Assembly: GCF_046569695.1 (NCBI RefSeq)
Contig: NZ_JBKHUI010000012.1
Coordinates: 62,001-126,000, forward strand
Source: Kluyvera sp046569695
GTDB lineage: Bacteria; Pseudomonadota; Gammaproteobacteria; Enterobacterales; Enterobacteriaceae
Direction of reading: 5' to 3'
DNA: 64,000 nucleotides
How positions within the stretch are numbered: the first letter of the stretch is position 1; every line of letters begins with the position of its first letter. Below the pieces are notes generated by a model that searched no databases, was not told the origin of the DNA, and was given only the letters and a program-made list of their open reading frames with translations. Positions 26,845 through 35,609 of this stretch are shown in pieces. The position numbers were made by a program, and so were the translations under genes.

Positions 26845-28062
26845 ATGCAACCCTCAGATGCCCCCATTAACTGGAAGCGTAACCTCGCTGTCGTTTGGCT
26901 CGGCTGTTTTTTAACCGGCGCTGCATTCAGCCTGGTCATGCCTTTCCTGCCGCTTTACGTTGAAGCGCTCGGCGTTACCGGCCACAGCTCGCTGAATATG
27001 TGGTCCGGCCTGGTCTTCAGTATCACCTTCCTGTTCTCAGCCATCGCGTCACCGCTATGGGGCGGCCTGGCCGACCGCAAAGGGCGCAAAATCATGCTGC
27101 TGCGCTCGGCGCTGGGTATGGCTATCGTCATGCTGTTAATGGGGATGGCGCAGAATATCTGGCAGTTTCTGATTCTGCGCGCACTGCTGGGGCTGCTGGG
27201 GGGCTTTATTCCTAACGCCAATGCGTTGATTGCCACCCAAATCCCGCGCCACAAAAGCGGTTGGGCACTGGGCACGCTGTCGACTGGTGCCGTGAGTGGC
27301 GCACTGCTGGGGCCGCTGGCAGGCGGTTTTCTTGCCGATAACTACGGCCTGCGCCCGGTGTTCTTTATGACCGCCGCGGTGCTGTTTGTCTGCTTCGTAA
27401 TGACGCTGTTCTTCATCCGCGAGCAGTTCACGCCGGTTTCGAAGAAAGAGATGCTGCACGTCAAAGAGGTATTTGGCTCGCTGAAAAACCGTGAACTGGT
27501 GCTGAGCCTGTTCGTGACCACGCTGATTATCCAGGTTGCCACCGGCTCTATCGCCCCTATTCTGACGCTCTATGTACGCGATCTCGCGGGGAATATCAGC
27601 AATATTGCCTTTGTCAGCGGCATGATAGCCTCGGTACCCGGCGTGGCGGCGCTAATTTGCGCGCCGCGTTTAGGTAAGCTCGGTGACCGTATTGGCCCGG
27701 AAAAAATTCTTATCGTGGCGCTGGTGGTCTCCGTGCTGCTGCTGATCCCGATGTCGTTTGTGCAAAACCCGCTGCAGCTGGGTATCCTGCGCTTCCTGCT
27801 CGGTGCCGCCGACGGCGCGCTGCTGCCTGCGGTGCAAACGCTGCTGGTCTATAACTCCAGCAACCAGATTGCCGGGCGCATTTTCAGCTATAACCAGTCG
27901 TTCCGCGATATTGGTAACGTCACCGGGCCGCTGATTGGCGCGGCGGTGTCGGCCAACTACGGCTTCCGCGCGGTCTTCTGCGTAACCGCCGCCGTAGTAT
28001 TGTTCAACGCCATTTATACCGGTTTTAGCCTGCGTCGCAGCCCCGTTCCTTCCCGTTCTTAA
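26845..28062 (+). CDS. mdtG: MFS multidrug exporter MdtG
   Basis: The product has 405 residues and 12 membrane helices. INWKRNLAVVWLGCFLTGAA at the start and the loop motif GGLADRKGRKIML identify MdtG (DHA1 family). E. coli MdtG gives resistance to fosfomycin and deoxycholate when overproduced and is part of the Mar/Sox/Rob regulon. The ATG at 26845 is preferred over an upstream TTG. Confidence 0.95.
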   Translation: MQPSDAPINWKRNLAVVWLGCFLTGAAFSLVMPFLPLYVEALGVTGHSSLNMWSGLVFSITFLFSAIASPLWGGLADRKGRKIMLLRSALGMAIVMLLMGMAQNIWQFLILRALLGLLGGFIPNANALIATQIPRHKSGWALGTLSTGAVSGALLGPLAGGFLADNYGLRPVFFMTAAVLFVCFVMTLFFIREQFTPVSKKEMLHVKEVFGSLKNRELVLSLFVTTLIIQVATGSIAPILTLYVRDLAGNISNIAFVSGMIASVPGVAALICAPRLGKLGDRIGPEKILIVALVVSVLLLIPMSFVQNPLQLGILRFLLGAADGALLPAVQTLLVYNSSNQIAGRIFSYNQSFRDIGNVTGPLIGAAVSANYGFRAVFCVTAAVVLFNAIYTGFSLRRSPVPSRS

Positions 28063-28167
28063 ACACATCGTCCGGCGGTTTGCGTTAAATCAAATCACCG
28101 GACGTGTACAACTCAAAAGTTCAGCTATTATTTCCCTGAATACCTCATCACATTGCAGGGAGTTGAG

Positions 28168-28542
28168 ATGACTTTATACGCCACACTCGAAGAAGCTATT
28201 GATGCGGCACGTGAAACGTTCCTCGCCGATAACCCCGGACTTGAGGAAGATGAAGCGGACGTAGAGCAGTTCAATATGCAAAAGTACGTTCTACAGGATG
28301 GTGACATCATGTGGCAGGCCGAGTTCTTCGCCGAAGAGGATGAAGAAGGCGAGTGCGTGCCGATGCTCAGCGGTGAGGCCGCACAAAGCGTGTTTGACGG
28401 TGATTTTGACGAGATCGAACTGCGTCAGGAATGGCTGGAAGAAAATACGCTACACGAGTGGGATGAAGGTGAATATCAGCTTGAGCCCTCGCAGGATACC
28501 GAAGAGGGCCAGACCGCCGCCGATGAATGGGACGAGCGTTAA
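28168..28542 (+). CDS. mysB: Acidic protein MysB
   Basis: The 124-residue, highly acidic protein begins MTLYATLEEAIDAARETFLA and ends TAADEWDER, like E. coli MysB (131). It was found as a multicopy suppressor of secY/secA mutants; the molecular role is unclear. The ribosome site AGGGAGTTGAG precedes the ATG. It abuts the convergent yceK stop with no gap. Confidence 0.93.
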   Translation: MTLYATLEEAIDAARETFLADNPGLEEDEADVEQFNMQKYVLQDGDIMWQAEFFAEEDEEGECVPMLSGEAAQSVFDGDFDEIELRQEWLEENTLHEWDEGEYQLEPSQDTEEGQTAADEWDER

Positions 28543-28773
28543 TTATTCGTAAGGACCATGGCTCGCGTCAATCGGCAGCAGCAGCGTGTCGAAGACCAGC
28601 GAAAACGGCAGGTCGAGAATGGTGACGTAGCGCCAGGCAGAGTCGCGCAGATCCCACTTCACGCCCGAATAGTACTGATTCCCGTGGCCCTGGCCCGGGA
28701 TCGTCCGGCTGATAATGCTACCGCACCCGGTGAGCATTATCGCCATGGCGGCCACCAGTATTATTCTAATCAC
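28543..28773 (-). CDS. yceK: Lipoprotein YceK
   Basis: The 76-residue lipoprotein has lipobox IMLTGC, then GSIISRTIPGQGHGNQYYSG, and ends LLPIDASHGPYE, matching YceK (75 residues in E. coli). The start is a GTG: the ribosome site GAGGGGA is spaced about 8 bases before it. The nearer ATG is out of frame, and an in-frame ATG five codons upstream would overlap the ribosome site. Confidence 0.88.
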   Translation of the reverse strand: MIRIILVAAMAIMLTGCGSIISRTIPGQGHGNQYYSGVKWDLRDSAWRYVTILDLPFSLVFDTLLLPIDASHGPYE

Positions 28774-28794
28774 GTCATTTCCCCTCATTAAACA

Positions 28795-28827
28795 GACAAA
28801 AAAATACCGGCTTGATGGCCGGTATTT
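28795..28827 (-). terminator. opgGH terminator
   Basis: AAATACCGGC/GCCGGTATTT stem with a 6-base loop and a run of seven T on the minus strand, downstream of opgH and just before the yceK ribosome site. Confidence 0.85.
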
Positions 28828-28854
28828 CCTTACGGCAAATATTTGTGCTGGGGT

Positions 28855-28936
28855 TTCCCCGGTGTCGGGGCTTTGCACCTCGTCCGGGCTACAGGTTACG
28901 TAGCCCGGCCAAGCGAAGCGCCGCCGGGGAAGCACC
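28855..28936. repeat. REP/BIME downstream of opgH
   Basis: Inverted REP-like units (CCTCGTCCGGGCTAC and GTAGCCCGGCCAAGCGAAGCGCCGCCGGG) sit between the opgH stop and its terminator. Confidence 0.75.
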
Positions 28937-28939
28937 GCA

Positions 28940-31468
28940 CTATTTGGCTTTCAGCGCCAGCGGATTCAGCTGCAGCTTATCGTACTCAGCCACCCACGAA
29001 GAGTATTTCTCCGGAGCGGCCCACACGCGGTAGTGCAGACGCGACAGCGTTACCGGGTCGCTCAACAGCACCAGACGACGATCGCGGTTCAGCTTGTCCG
29101 GCGTTTCGTTCAGCGCCTGCTCGACGTGACGATCGCGGGCAATCTCCAGCACGTGGCTCGCGCGGTGACGCGCGGTGGCCATTGCCGTTGCCAGGGCATT
29201 CAGCGATGGGTTAAATACCGCATGCATAAAGCCATCGTCCAGCACGCGTGCACGGTTCTGCTCCAGATACGTTTCGGTATCGGCCAGCACCTTCGGCGTG
29301 TTGTACTCTTCCGGGATCAGGAACAGCTTCCAGCGCTTGGTTCGCAGGCCGTTAGTCGAACGGCTGGAGACCACCGAAACGAACGGTGACAGGATCAGCG
29401 AGAAGACGATCGGCGCTAGCCAGAACAGGAAGCGCAGGTCGAGCCATGCCATACCGACTGCCCACACCAGACCCAGCAGCAGCTGAGAACCATGGCGCAT
29501 AAAGGCTTCGCCCCATGGCGTGGAGTCATCGTCACGCTGCGGCGAGTTCCACACCACTTCCCAGCCCAGGAACGCGCTGACCACAAACACGGTGTGGAAC
29601 AGCATGCGAACCGGTGCCAGCAGCACGGAGAACAGCACTTCCAGCAGCAGGGAGATCGTGACGCGGACAAAACCGCCGTACTCTTTCGACCCTTTGCACC
29701 ACACCAGAATGATGCTCAGCAGCTTCGGCAGGAACAGCAGCACCATCGTCGAGGCGAACAGTGCAATCGCTAGCTCAGGACGCCACTGCGGCCAAACCGG
29801 GAACAGCTGACGCGGCTGCAGGAAGTACTGCGGCTCGGTCAGTGCGTGTACCACCTGCAGCGCGGTCGACAGGGCCAGGAACATAAACCACAGCGGTGCG
29901 GAGAGGTAGGACATGACGCCGGTCAGGAACACCGCACGGTGAACAGGGTGCATCCCTTTCACCAGGAACAGGCGGAAGTTCATCAGGTTCCCCTGACACC
30001 AGCGACGGTCACGCTTCAGTTCATCCAGCAGGTTCGGCGGCAGCTCTTCATAAGAGCCCGGCAGGTCGTAGGCAATCCAGACGCCCCACCCTGCACGACG
30101 CATCAGCGCCGCTTCCACGAAGTCATGCGACAGGATCGAACCGGCAAAGTTACCTTCGCCCGGCAGCGGTGCCAGCGCACAGTGCTCAATAAACGGCTTC
30201 ACGCGGATAATGGCGTTGTGACCCCAGTAGTGGGATTCACCCAGTTGCCAGAAGTGCAGCCCCGCGGTGAACAGCGGACCGTAAACGCGCGTCGCAAACT
30301 GCTGGCAGCGAGCATACAGCGTGTCCATCCCGGAAGCACGTGGGGAAGACTGAATGATACCCGCGTTCGGGTTTGCTTCCATCAGACGCACCAGGTTGGT
30401 CAGGCAGTCGCCGGACATCACGGAGTCGGCATCCAGTACCACCATATAGCTGTACTGATTACCCCAACGACGGCAGAAGTCATCGATGTTACCGCTTTTA
30501 CGCTTCATACGACGACGACGACGACGGTAGAAGATCTGCCCTTCGCCCTGCACCTCGGCAATCAGCTCCATCCAGGCTTTTTGCTCTGCGACGCAGATAT
30601 CCGGGTTGTAGCTGTCGCTCAGGATGTAGACGTCAAAGTGCTTCTGCTGGCCGGTGGCTTTCACCGACTCCCAGGTCGCACGCAGACCGGCGAACACGCG
30701 GGACACGTCTTCATTACAGATAGGCATAATCAGCGCCGTCCGGTGCTCCGGATTTAGCGGCTCATCGCCGACCGTCGAGGCCGAAATGCTGTACTTGTCG
30801 CGTCCAATCAGCAGTTGCAGGAAGCCCATTAAGGCCGTCCAGAAACCGGCGGAGACCCAGCAGAAGAGCACGGCAAACAGAATCAGGATCCCAGTTTGCA
30901 GCAGGTACGGCAACAGCTGCATAAAGGAGACCCACAGGTTCTGCCCCACCATATCCGCCGGGTTGATCAGCGCCCAGCCCTGATACGGCAGAATGGTCTT
31001 CATGTACCAGGTTGCCACCACGGTCTGCGCAATCGTCAGAATCAGCAGGGTATAGCGGCGAAGCGAGCCCACCATACGCCATTTCTGCTCGCGTTCCTGC
31101 TCTTCTTTCGTTAGACGAGACAGGTAGCGCGGCGTGACGTCGCGGCCACGAAGACGATCCCAGAAGCGGCCTACCGGGTTGGTACGCCATGGGTCCGGGA
31201 ACATTGATGAGCGCGTCGCCTTAGGCATGGCCTGCAGCTGAGTGCGCCCTTCGTCGTCTTTGATGAGCTGATCGCCGCCCAGAGAATCTGGCCAGCTCTC
31301 TTCCAGACGCGCCTTAACCGAGGCCAGCGGCGTGTCATCATCACGGGCAAACGCCTGGTGCTCGTCATCCAGCGCTTCGTGCACGGCACGGAGCGAACTG
31401 TTCGGGAGCGCCGCTTTTTCTGCATCCGTAAGCGACAATGCGTCGATATACTTCGTTGTGTTATTCAT
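28940..31468 (-). CDS. opgH: Glucans biosynthesis glucosyltransferase OpgH (MdoH)
   Basis: The product has 842 residues (E. coli 847). A cytoplasmic N-terminal region and membrane helices precede the family 2 glycosyltransferase domain (TALIMPICNEDVSRVFAGL, MVVLDADSVMSGDCLTNLVR, then LKRDRRWCQGNLMN). Further membrane helices follow. It polymerises the beta-1,2-glucan backbone of osmoregulated periplasmic glucans from UDP-glucose, needs acyl carrier protein, and also links cell size to UDP-glucose. Its start overlaps the opgG end by 8 bases. Confidence 0.97.
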   Translation of the reverse strand: MNNTTKYIDALSLTDAEKAALPNSSLRAVHEALDDEHQAFARDDDTPLASVKARLEESWPDSLGGDQLIKDDEGRTQLQAMPKATRSSMFPDPWRTNPVGRFWDRLRGRDVTPRYLSRLTKEEQEREQKWRMVGSLRRYTLLILTIAQTVVATWYMKTILPYQGWALINPADMVGQNLWVSFMQLLPYLLQTGILILFAVLFCWVSAGFWTALMGFLQLLIGRDKYSISASTVGDEPLNPEHRTALIMPICNEDVSRVFAGLRATWESVKATGQQKHFDVYILSDSYNPDICVAEQKAWMELIAEVQGEGQIFYRRRRRRMKRKSGNIDDFCRRWGNQYSYMVVLDADSVMSGDCLTNLVRLMEANPNAGIIQSSPRASGMDTLYARCQQFATRVYGPLFTAGLHFWQLGESHYWGHNAIIRVKPFIEHCALAPLPGEGNFAGSILSHDFVEAALMRRAGWGVWIAYDLPGSYEELPPNLLDELKRDRRWCQGNLMNFRLFLVKGMHPVHRAVFLTGVMSYLSAPLWFMFLALSTALQVVHALTEPQYFLQPRQLFPVWPQWRPELAIALFASTMVLLFLPKLLSIILVWCKGSKEYGGFVRVTISLLLEVLFSVLLAPVRMLFHTVFVVSAFLGWEVVWNSPQRDDDSTPWGEAFMRHGSQLLLGLVWAVGMAWLDLRFLFWLAPIVFSLILSPFVSVVSSRSTNGLRTKRWKLFLIPEEYNTPKVLADTETYLEQNRARVLDDGFMHAVFNPSLNALATAMATARHRASHVLEIARDRHVEQALNETPDKLNRDRRLVLLSDPVTLSRLHYRVWAAPEKYSSWVAEYDKLQLNPLALKAK

Positions 31469-32996
31469 TTGCAGGCAGCTGATAGCTCCAGGTTTCGCTC
31501 AGCGTCTGGTCAGCGTTGACCAGCGCAGCGCGCATTTCAGTGGTTTTCTTCGGATCTTTCACCTTCACGCGCAGCATCAAACGCCACCCTTTCGTTACCG
31601 GGTTGTAACGAACGCTGTTTTCGACGATTTCACCGTTGTCGCCAATGCTGGTTTGCGCCGTAACTGGCGTATCCTGCGGCATTTTGCGCATATCAGCGCC
31701 GGTAAAATCAACCACGAAGGCCAGCGTGCCGTCCGGCTGACGAATCAGGTTGGACTGTTTCACATCACCGGTGGAGCGGCGGGTCTGCATCACGTACGCG
31801 TTATCGGTCGGGTGCAGTTTGTCTTCGTCACGGGTAAAGGTGATGGTGTACTTGTAGTTCATCTCTTTACCAGCATCCGGCAGTTTGTCCGGCGTCCAGT
31901 AAGCGACGATGTTATCGTTGGTTTCGTCGTTGGTTGGAATTTCAACCAGCTCAACGGTACCTTTACCCCAGTCACCTTTCGGCGTAATCCACGCGCTTGG
32001 GCGCAGATCGTAGCGGTCATCCAGATCTTCAAAGTGGGAGAACTGGCGGCCACGCTGCAGCAGACCAAAGCCCTGCGGGTTTTCGGTCGCGAAGCTGCTG
32101 ACAGCAAGGTGCTTAGGATTGTTCAGCGGACGCCAGATCCACTCGTCGTTACCGGCGTGGATAGACAGACCGTTGGAGTCATGCAGTTCTGGACGATAGT
32201 TAGTCGTCGCAGAAGGCTGGTTTGGCCCAAACAGGAACATACTGGTCAATGGCGCCACGCCCAGTTTACCCACTTTATCGCGCAGGTAAATTTTGGTCTG
32301 AACATCAACAACGGTATCGCGGCCAGGCATAATAACAAAGCGGTATGCCCCGGTCGCACGTGGAGAATCCAGCAGCGCGTAGATAGTCAGACGTTTATCA
32401 GTCGCTTTTGGACGCTCAATCCAGTATTCACGGAAGCGAGGGAACTCTTCACCGGACGGCAATGCGGTATCGATAGCCAGACCACGAGCGGACAGACCAT
32501 AAACCTGCCCCTGACCCAGAACACGGAAATAGCTGGCACCCAGCATGCTGACGATTTCGTCGTTTTTATCTTTGCTGTTAATTGGGTACAGCACTTTAAA
32601 ACCAGCAAAACCCAGATCCTTCACGGTGTCTTTGTCATGCTGAACGTCACCAAACGTGAAGTAATCCGGGCTGTACTTAATTTTACGCACGGAAGTCGCC
32701 GTGACTTCGTTAATGGTCACCGGCGTGTCGAAGTACATACCCTGATGGTAGAACTCGAGTTTGAATGGGGTCTTTATCTTATTCCAGTACGCCTTATCGT
32801 GGTTAAACTGGATTTGCTGGTAGTCCGCATATTTCATATCGCGGAAGACGGAAGGCAGGTTGCTTTTTGGTGCTTCATAGCTCTTATCAGCCAGCGATTT
32901 AGCCTGCTTTGCAACGTCATCAATAGTGAATGCCCATGCAGATGAAGTACACAGGGACAACATTACGGCTGCGCCTAACCAGCGCAGTTTCATCAT
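31461..32996 (-). CDS. opgG: Glucans biosynthesis protein OpgG (MdoG)
   Basis: The 511-residue periplasmic protein has signal peptide MMKLRWLGAAVMLSLCTSSAWA. The OpgG body begins FTIDDVAKQAKSLADKSYEA. It is required with OpgH for branched glucan synthesis in the periplasm. I take the start that matches E. coli; the open frame begins ten codons earlier. Confidence 0.97.
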   Translation of the reverse strand: MMKLRWLGAAVMLSLCTSSAWAFTIDDVAKQAKSLADKSYEAPKSNLPSVFRDMKYADYQQIQFNHDKAYWNKIKTPFKLEFYHQGMYFDTPVTINEVTATSVRKIKYSPDYFTFGDVQHDKDTVKDLGFAGFKVLYPINSKDKNDEIVSMLGASYFRVLGQGQVYGLSARGLAIDTALPSGEEFPRFREYWIERPKATDKRLTIYALLDSPRATGAYRFVIMPGRDTVVDVQTKIYLRDKVGKLGVAPLTSMFLFGPNQPSATTNYRPELHDSNGLSIHAGNDEWIWRPLNNPKHLAVSSFATENPQGFGLLQRGRQFSHFEDLDDRYDLRPSAWITPKGDWGKGTVELVEIPTNDETNDNIVAYWTPDKLPDAGKEMNYKYTITFTRDEDKLHPTDNAYVMQTRRSTGDVKQSNLIRQPDGTLAFVVDFTGADMRKMPQDTPVTAQTSIGDNGEIVENSVRYNPVTKGWRLMLRVKVKDPKKTTEMRAALVNADQTLSETWSYQLPANE

Positions 32997-33268
32997 CTGT
33001 GGTTTATGTTTCATATAACTAAGCACTTCCCCCTTTGTGTGCTTAAATCGATCCGATCCATTTTACTGGAAATTCAAGCAATCCGACAACATAATCCCCG
33101 TATTCTTCAGCGCAGTGGCTTATGGAGTAAACAACTGTTAACCGCTGCTTGCACTTTGAGTGCTTATCCTGGAGACAGGTAACCAGAGTTAGTGTAGGGT
33201 TGCCAACGAATGTAAACTTTATCGTCTTATCCGGTAAGGCGATTAGTCTGAGAATCGTACCTAACCCT
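32997..33268. promoter_or_regulatory. Divergent opgGH/opgC promoter region
   Basis: A 272-base gap between the divergent starts. It is AT-rich next to opgG. In E. coli the opgGH promoter responds to osmolarity and Rcs; no specific site could be assigned here. Confidence 0.5.
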
Positions 33269-34429
33269 ATGAATAACAAACCTGCACAGCGTGAATATTT
33301 CCTCGACTCCATTCGAGCCTGGCTGATGCTCCTGGGGATACCCTTTCACATCTCCCTACTCTACTCCAGCCACACCTGGCATATGAACAGCGCGACCCCC
33401 TCCTGGTGGTTGACGTTATTCAATGATTTTGTTCATGCTTTCCGCATGCAGGTGTTCTTTGTTATCTCCGGCTACTTTTCCTATATGCTGTATTTGCGGT
33501 ATCCGATCAAAAAATGGTGGAAAGTGCGCGTGGAGCGCGTCGGTATTCCGATGCTCACCGCCATCCCCCTTCTGACGTTACCGCAATTTCTAATGCTGCA
33601 GTACGTTAAGGGTAAGACGGAAAGCTGGCATACGCTCTCTTTCTACGACAAATATAATACGTTGGCGTGGGAGCTGGTGTCGCATCTATGGTTCCTATTA
33701 GTTCTGGTGGTGCTGACATCCCTCGGTATTCTGGCGTTCCGCCTGATGCGCCGACGTCAGATTCGTCGGCGTGAAGACCTGTTTGATAATATGTCGATGG
33801 CGAAGCTTACTCTGATGTTTTTAGCATTGGGGATCGTTTATGCCGCCATTCGCCGGACAATCTTCCTGCTGTACCCGCCGGTGCTCAGCGATGGGCTATT
33901 CAACTTTGTGGTCATGCAGACGCTATTTTATGTGCCTTTCTTTATTCTTGGCGCACTGGCCTTTATTCATCCGAAGCTGAAAACGCTGTTTACTACCCCA
34001 TCCCCGTGGTGCATTGTCGCAGCACTGTTCGGGTTTATTGCCTATCGCCTGAACCAGCACTTTGGCTCCGGTGACGCATGGATGTATGAGACGGAATATG
34101 TGATTACGATGGTGCTGGGAGTATGGATGGTCAACGTAGTGTTCTCGTTTGGGCATCGTATGTTGAACTTCCAGTCTGCCCGCGTGACCTATTTCGTCAA
34201 TGCTTCTTTATTTATCTACCTGGTGCATCATCCGCTGACGCTGTTCTTTGGTGCCTGGATCATGCCGACCATTAGCTCAAATACGTTGGGCTTCCTGACC
34301 GGCCTGATTTTCGTGGTGGGCTGCGCGTTAATTCTCTACGAGATCCACCTGCGTATCCCCTTGCTGCGTTTCCTCTTTTCCGGGAAGTCGCAGCAAAAGG
34401 CAACAAAAACACAGGTGGCTAGTCACTAA
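33269..34429 (+). CDS. opgC: Glucans succinyltransferase OpgC (MdoC)
   Basis: The 386-residue acyltransferase-3 family membrane protein has about 10 helices. REYFLDSIRAWLMLLGIPFH with ISLLYSS at the N-terminus holds the catalytic histidine region, and MQVFFVISGYFSYMLYLRYP follows. It adds succinyl groups to periplasmic glucans. The ATG at 33269 gives the family start. The end overlaps ymdB by four bases. Confidence 0.96.
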   Translation: MNNKPAQREYFLDSIRAWLMLLGIPFHISLLYSSHTWHMNSATPSWWLTLFNDFVHAFRMQVFFVISGYFSYMLYLRYPIKKWWKVRVERVGIPMLTAIPLLTLPQFLMLQYVKGKTESWHTLSFYDKYNTLAWELVSHLWFLLVLVVLTSLGILAFRLMRRRQIRRREDLFDNMSMAKLTLMFLALGIVYAAIRRTIFLLYPPVLSDGLFNFVVMQTLFYVPFFILGALAFIHPKLKTLFTTPSPWCIVAALFGFIAYRLNQHFGSGDAWMYETEYVITMVLGVWMVNVVFSFGHRMLNFQSARVTYFVNASLFIYLVHHPLTLFFGAWIMPTISSNTLGFLTGLIFVVGCALILYEIHLRIPLLRFLFSGKSQQKATKTQVASH

Positions 34430-34983
34430 GTGTTGGCGTCATTAGCCAGGCCTGGGATCCGGGTCTGGCTGAGCAAGTGCTGATACAAATGTGTCGTGGC
34501 TTCATCAAAACAGACAAAATAGACAATTTCCGGCAGGCTGCGACGAGTCAGAAATGCCGCAACCGTACTGACGGCAATGTCAGCCGCAGCTTCTGCTGGA
34601 TATCCGTAGGCTCCCGTTGAGATAGCCGGGAAAGCGATTGTGCGATAGCCGTTATCCAGCGCCAGCTGAAGGCTATTGCGGTAAGCCTCTTGTAACAATG
34701 ATGCTTCGTGCTCTCCCCCGCCCTGCCAGACCGGCCCGACGGTATGAATTACCGCTTTTGCCTTCAGGTTTCCCGCGTGGGTGATAACCGCATGCCCTGG
34801 TGGACAGGTTCCCTGCTGCTGGCGGACAACCGCACAGGCTTCCTGCAGCGTTGGACCGGCAGCACGATGGATGGCGCCGTCTACGCCACCGCCGCCCATT
34901 AATGAGGGATTGGCGGCATTGACGATAACATCCACCTCGAGGTGGGTAATATCTCCTTGCAGCACCTGAATTCGTACGGTCAT
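34426..34983 (-). CDS. ymdB: O-acetyl-ADP-ribose deacetylase / RNase III inhibitor YmdB
   Basis: The product has 185 residues with a macrodomain fold. The ADP-ribose-binding VDVIVNAANPSLMGGGGVDG lies at residues about 17-36, and PAISTGAYGYPAEAAADIAV follows. It binds and inhibits RNase III and removes acetyl groups from OAADPr; in E. coli it also modulates biofilm formation. The location beside the csg locus is conserved. Confidence 0.95.
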   Translation of the reverse strand: MTVRIQVLQGDITHLEVDVIVNAANPSLMGGGGVDGAIHRAAGPTLQEACAVVRQQQGTCPPGHAVITHAGNLKAKAVIHTVGPVWQGGGEHEASLLQEAYRNSLQLALDNGYRTIAFPAISTGAYGYPAEAAADIAVSTVAAFLTRRSLPEIVYFVCFDEATTHLYQHLLSQTRIPGLANDANT

Positions 34984-35054
34984 GCTAACTATCCTCTGAC
35001 TAAGACGAAAATATTGTCTACCATAGACAACGCTGACCGCAACTTCGTTTCAGG

Positions 35055-35366
35055 CTATTGATACTCTACTGTCAATATTGCCAGATTTTTTTCAGGGTTC
35101 ACCCAACGTAAGCTGGCGGTTGTTTTTGCATTTGTCAATTTACGCCCTTGAAACAAATCTCTGACATTTATCGTCTCTACGCGCGGCTTTCCCTCTTCAA
35201 AACAGCTTACGCTGACCTGCCGGGCATTGGCCTGATAGTCACAAGGAGACTCAACAATTTGTCCAGTAAAATGAATGATGCCGTCAGATGCAGCATGTGA
35301 TTGAACGCTGCACAACAGTGTCAGCAGCGAAAGAGATAGGCTGAAATAGTGACCGAGTGTTTGCAT
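35055..35366 (-). CDS. ymdA: YmdA-like small exported protein
   Basis: The 103-residue protein has a signal peptide (YFSLSLSLLTLLCSVQSHAA). A short pilin-like start follows (GIIHFTGQIVESPCDYQ), with two cysteines (CDYQ, SCFEEG) placed to form a disulfide. The start is set by the ribosome site GAGGGGCG 5-7 bases before the ATG. Length and position (next to ymdB on the csgC side) fit E. coli YmdA, whose function is unknown. The assignment rests mostly on position and size. Confidence 0.65.
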   Translation of the reverse strand: MQTLGHYFSLSLSLLTLLCSVQSHAASDGIIHFTGQIVESPCDYQANARQVSVSCFEEGKPRVETINVRDLFQGRKLTNAKTTASLRWVNPEKNLAILTVEYQ

Positions 35367-35564
35367 GACAACGCCCCTCATTCAAGATCGTCCGTGAATT
35401 AATGCTCCCTGATCTGAAATCCGCGCCGAATACACATTTTGTAAACATTACAATAACATTAGTGGCCTTACTCGTTGATTTCAAGCATCTTTTATATAGA
35501 TATTTTGTATATTTAGAAATAATACTATTAGCAACACCCCATTCGCAGAGTGGAAAAGAAACAT
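35367..35564. other. AT-rich intergenic DNA upstream of ymdA
   Basis: No gene or clear site was seen. It separates the ymdA start from the terminator of the Gly-rich gene and presumably holds the ymdA promoter. Confidence 0.4.
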
Positions 35565-35595
35565 AAAAAAGGCCGCAACGGATGACATTGCGGCC
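35565..35595 (-). terminator. Terminator of the Gly-rich repeat gene
   Basis: On the minus strand, GGCCGCAA, 9 bases, TTGCGGCC, then six T, 15 bases after the stop codon. A proper terminator of its own supports that the repeat gene is a real transcription unit. Confidence 0.88.
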
Positions 35596-35609
35596 CCATA
35601 AACTTGTCG

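Noticed and set aside
35055..35366. Calling this gene csgC
   Set aside because: It lacks the CsgC-type pattern I would expect, and length, signal peptide and position next to ymdB fit ymdA better.
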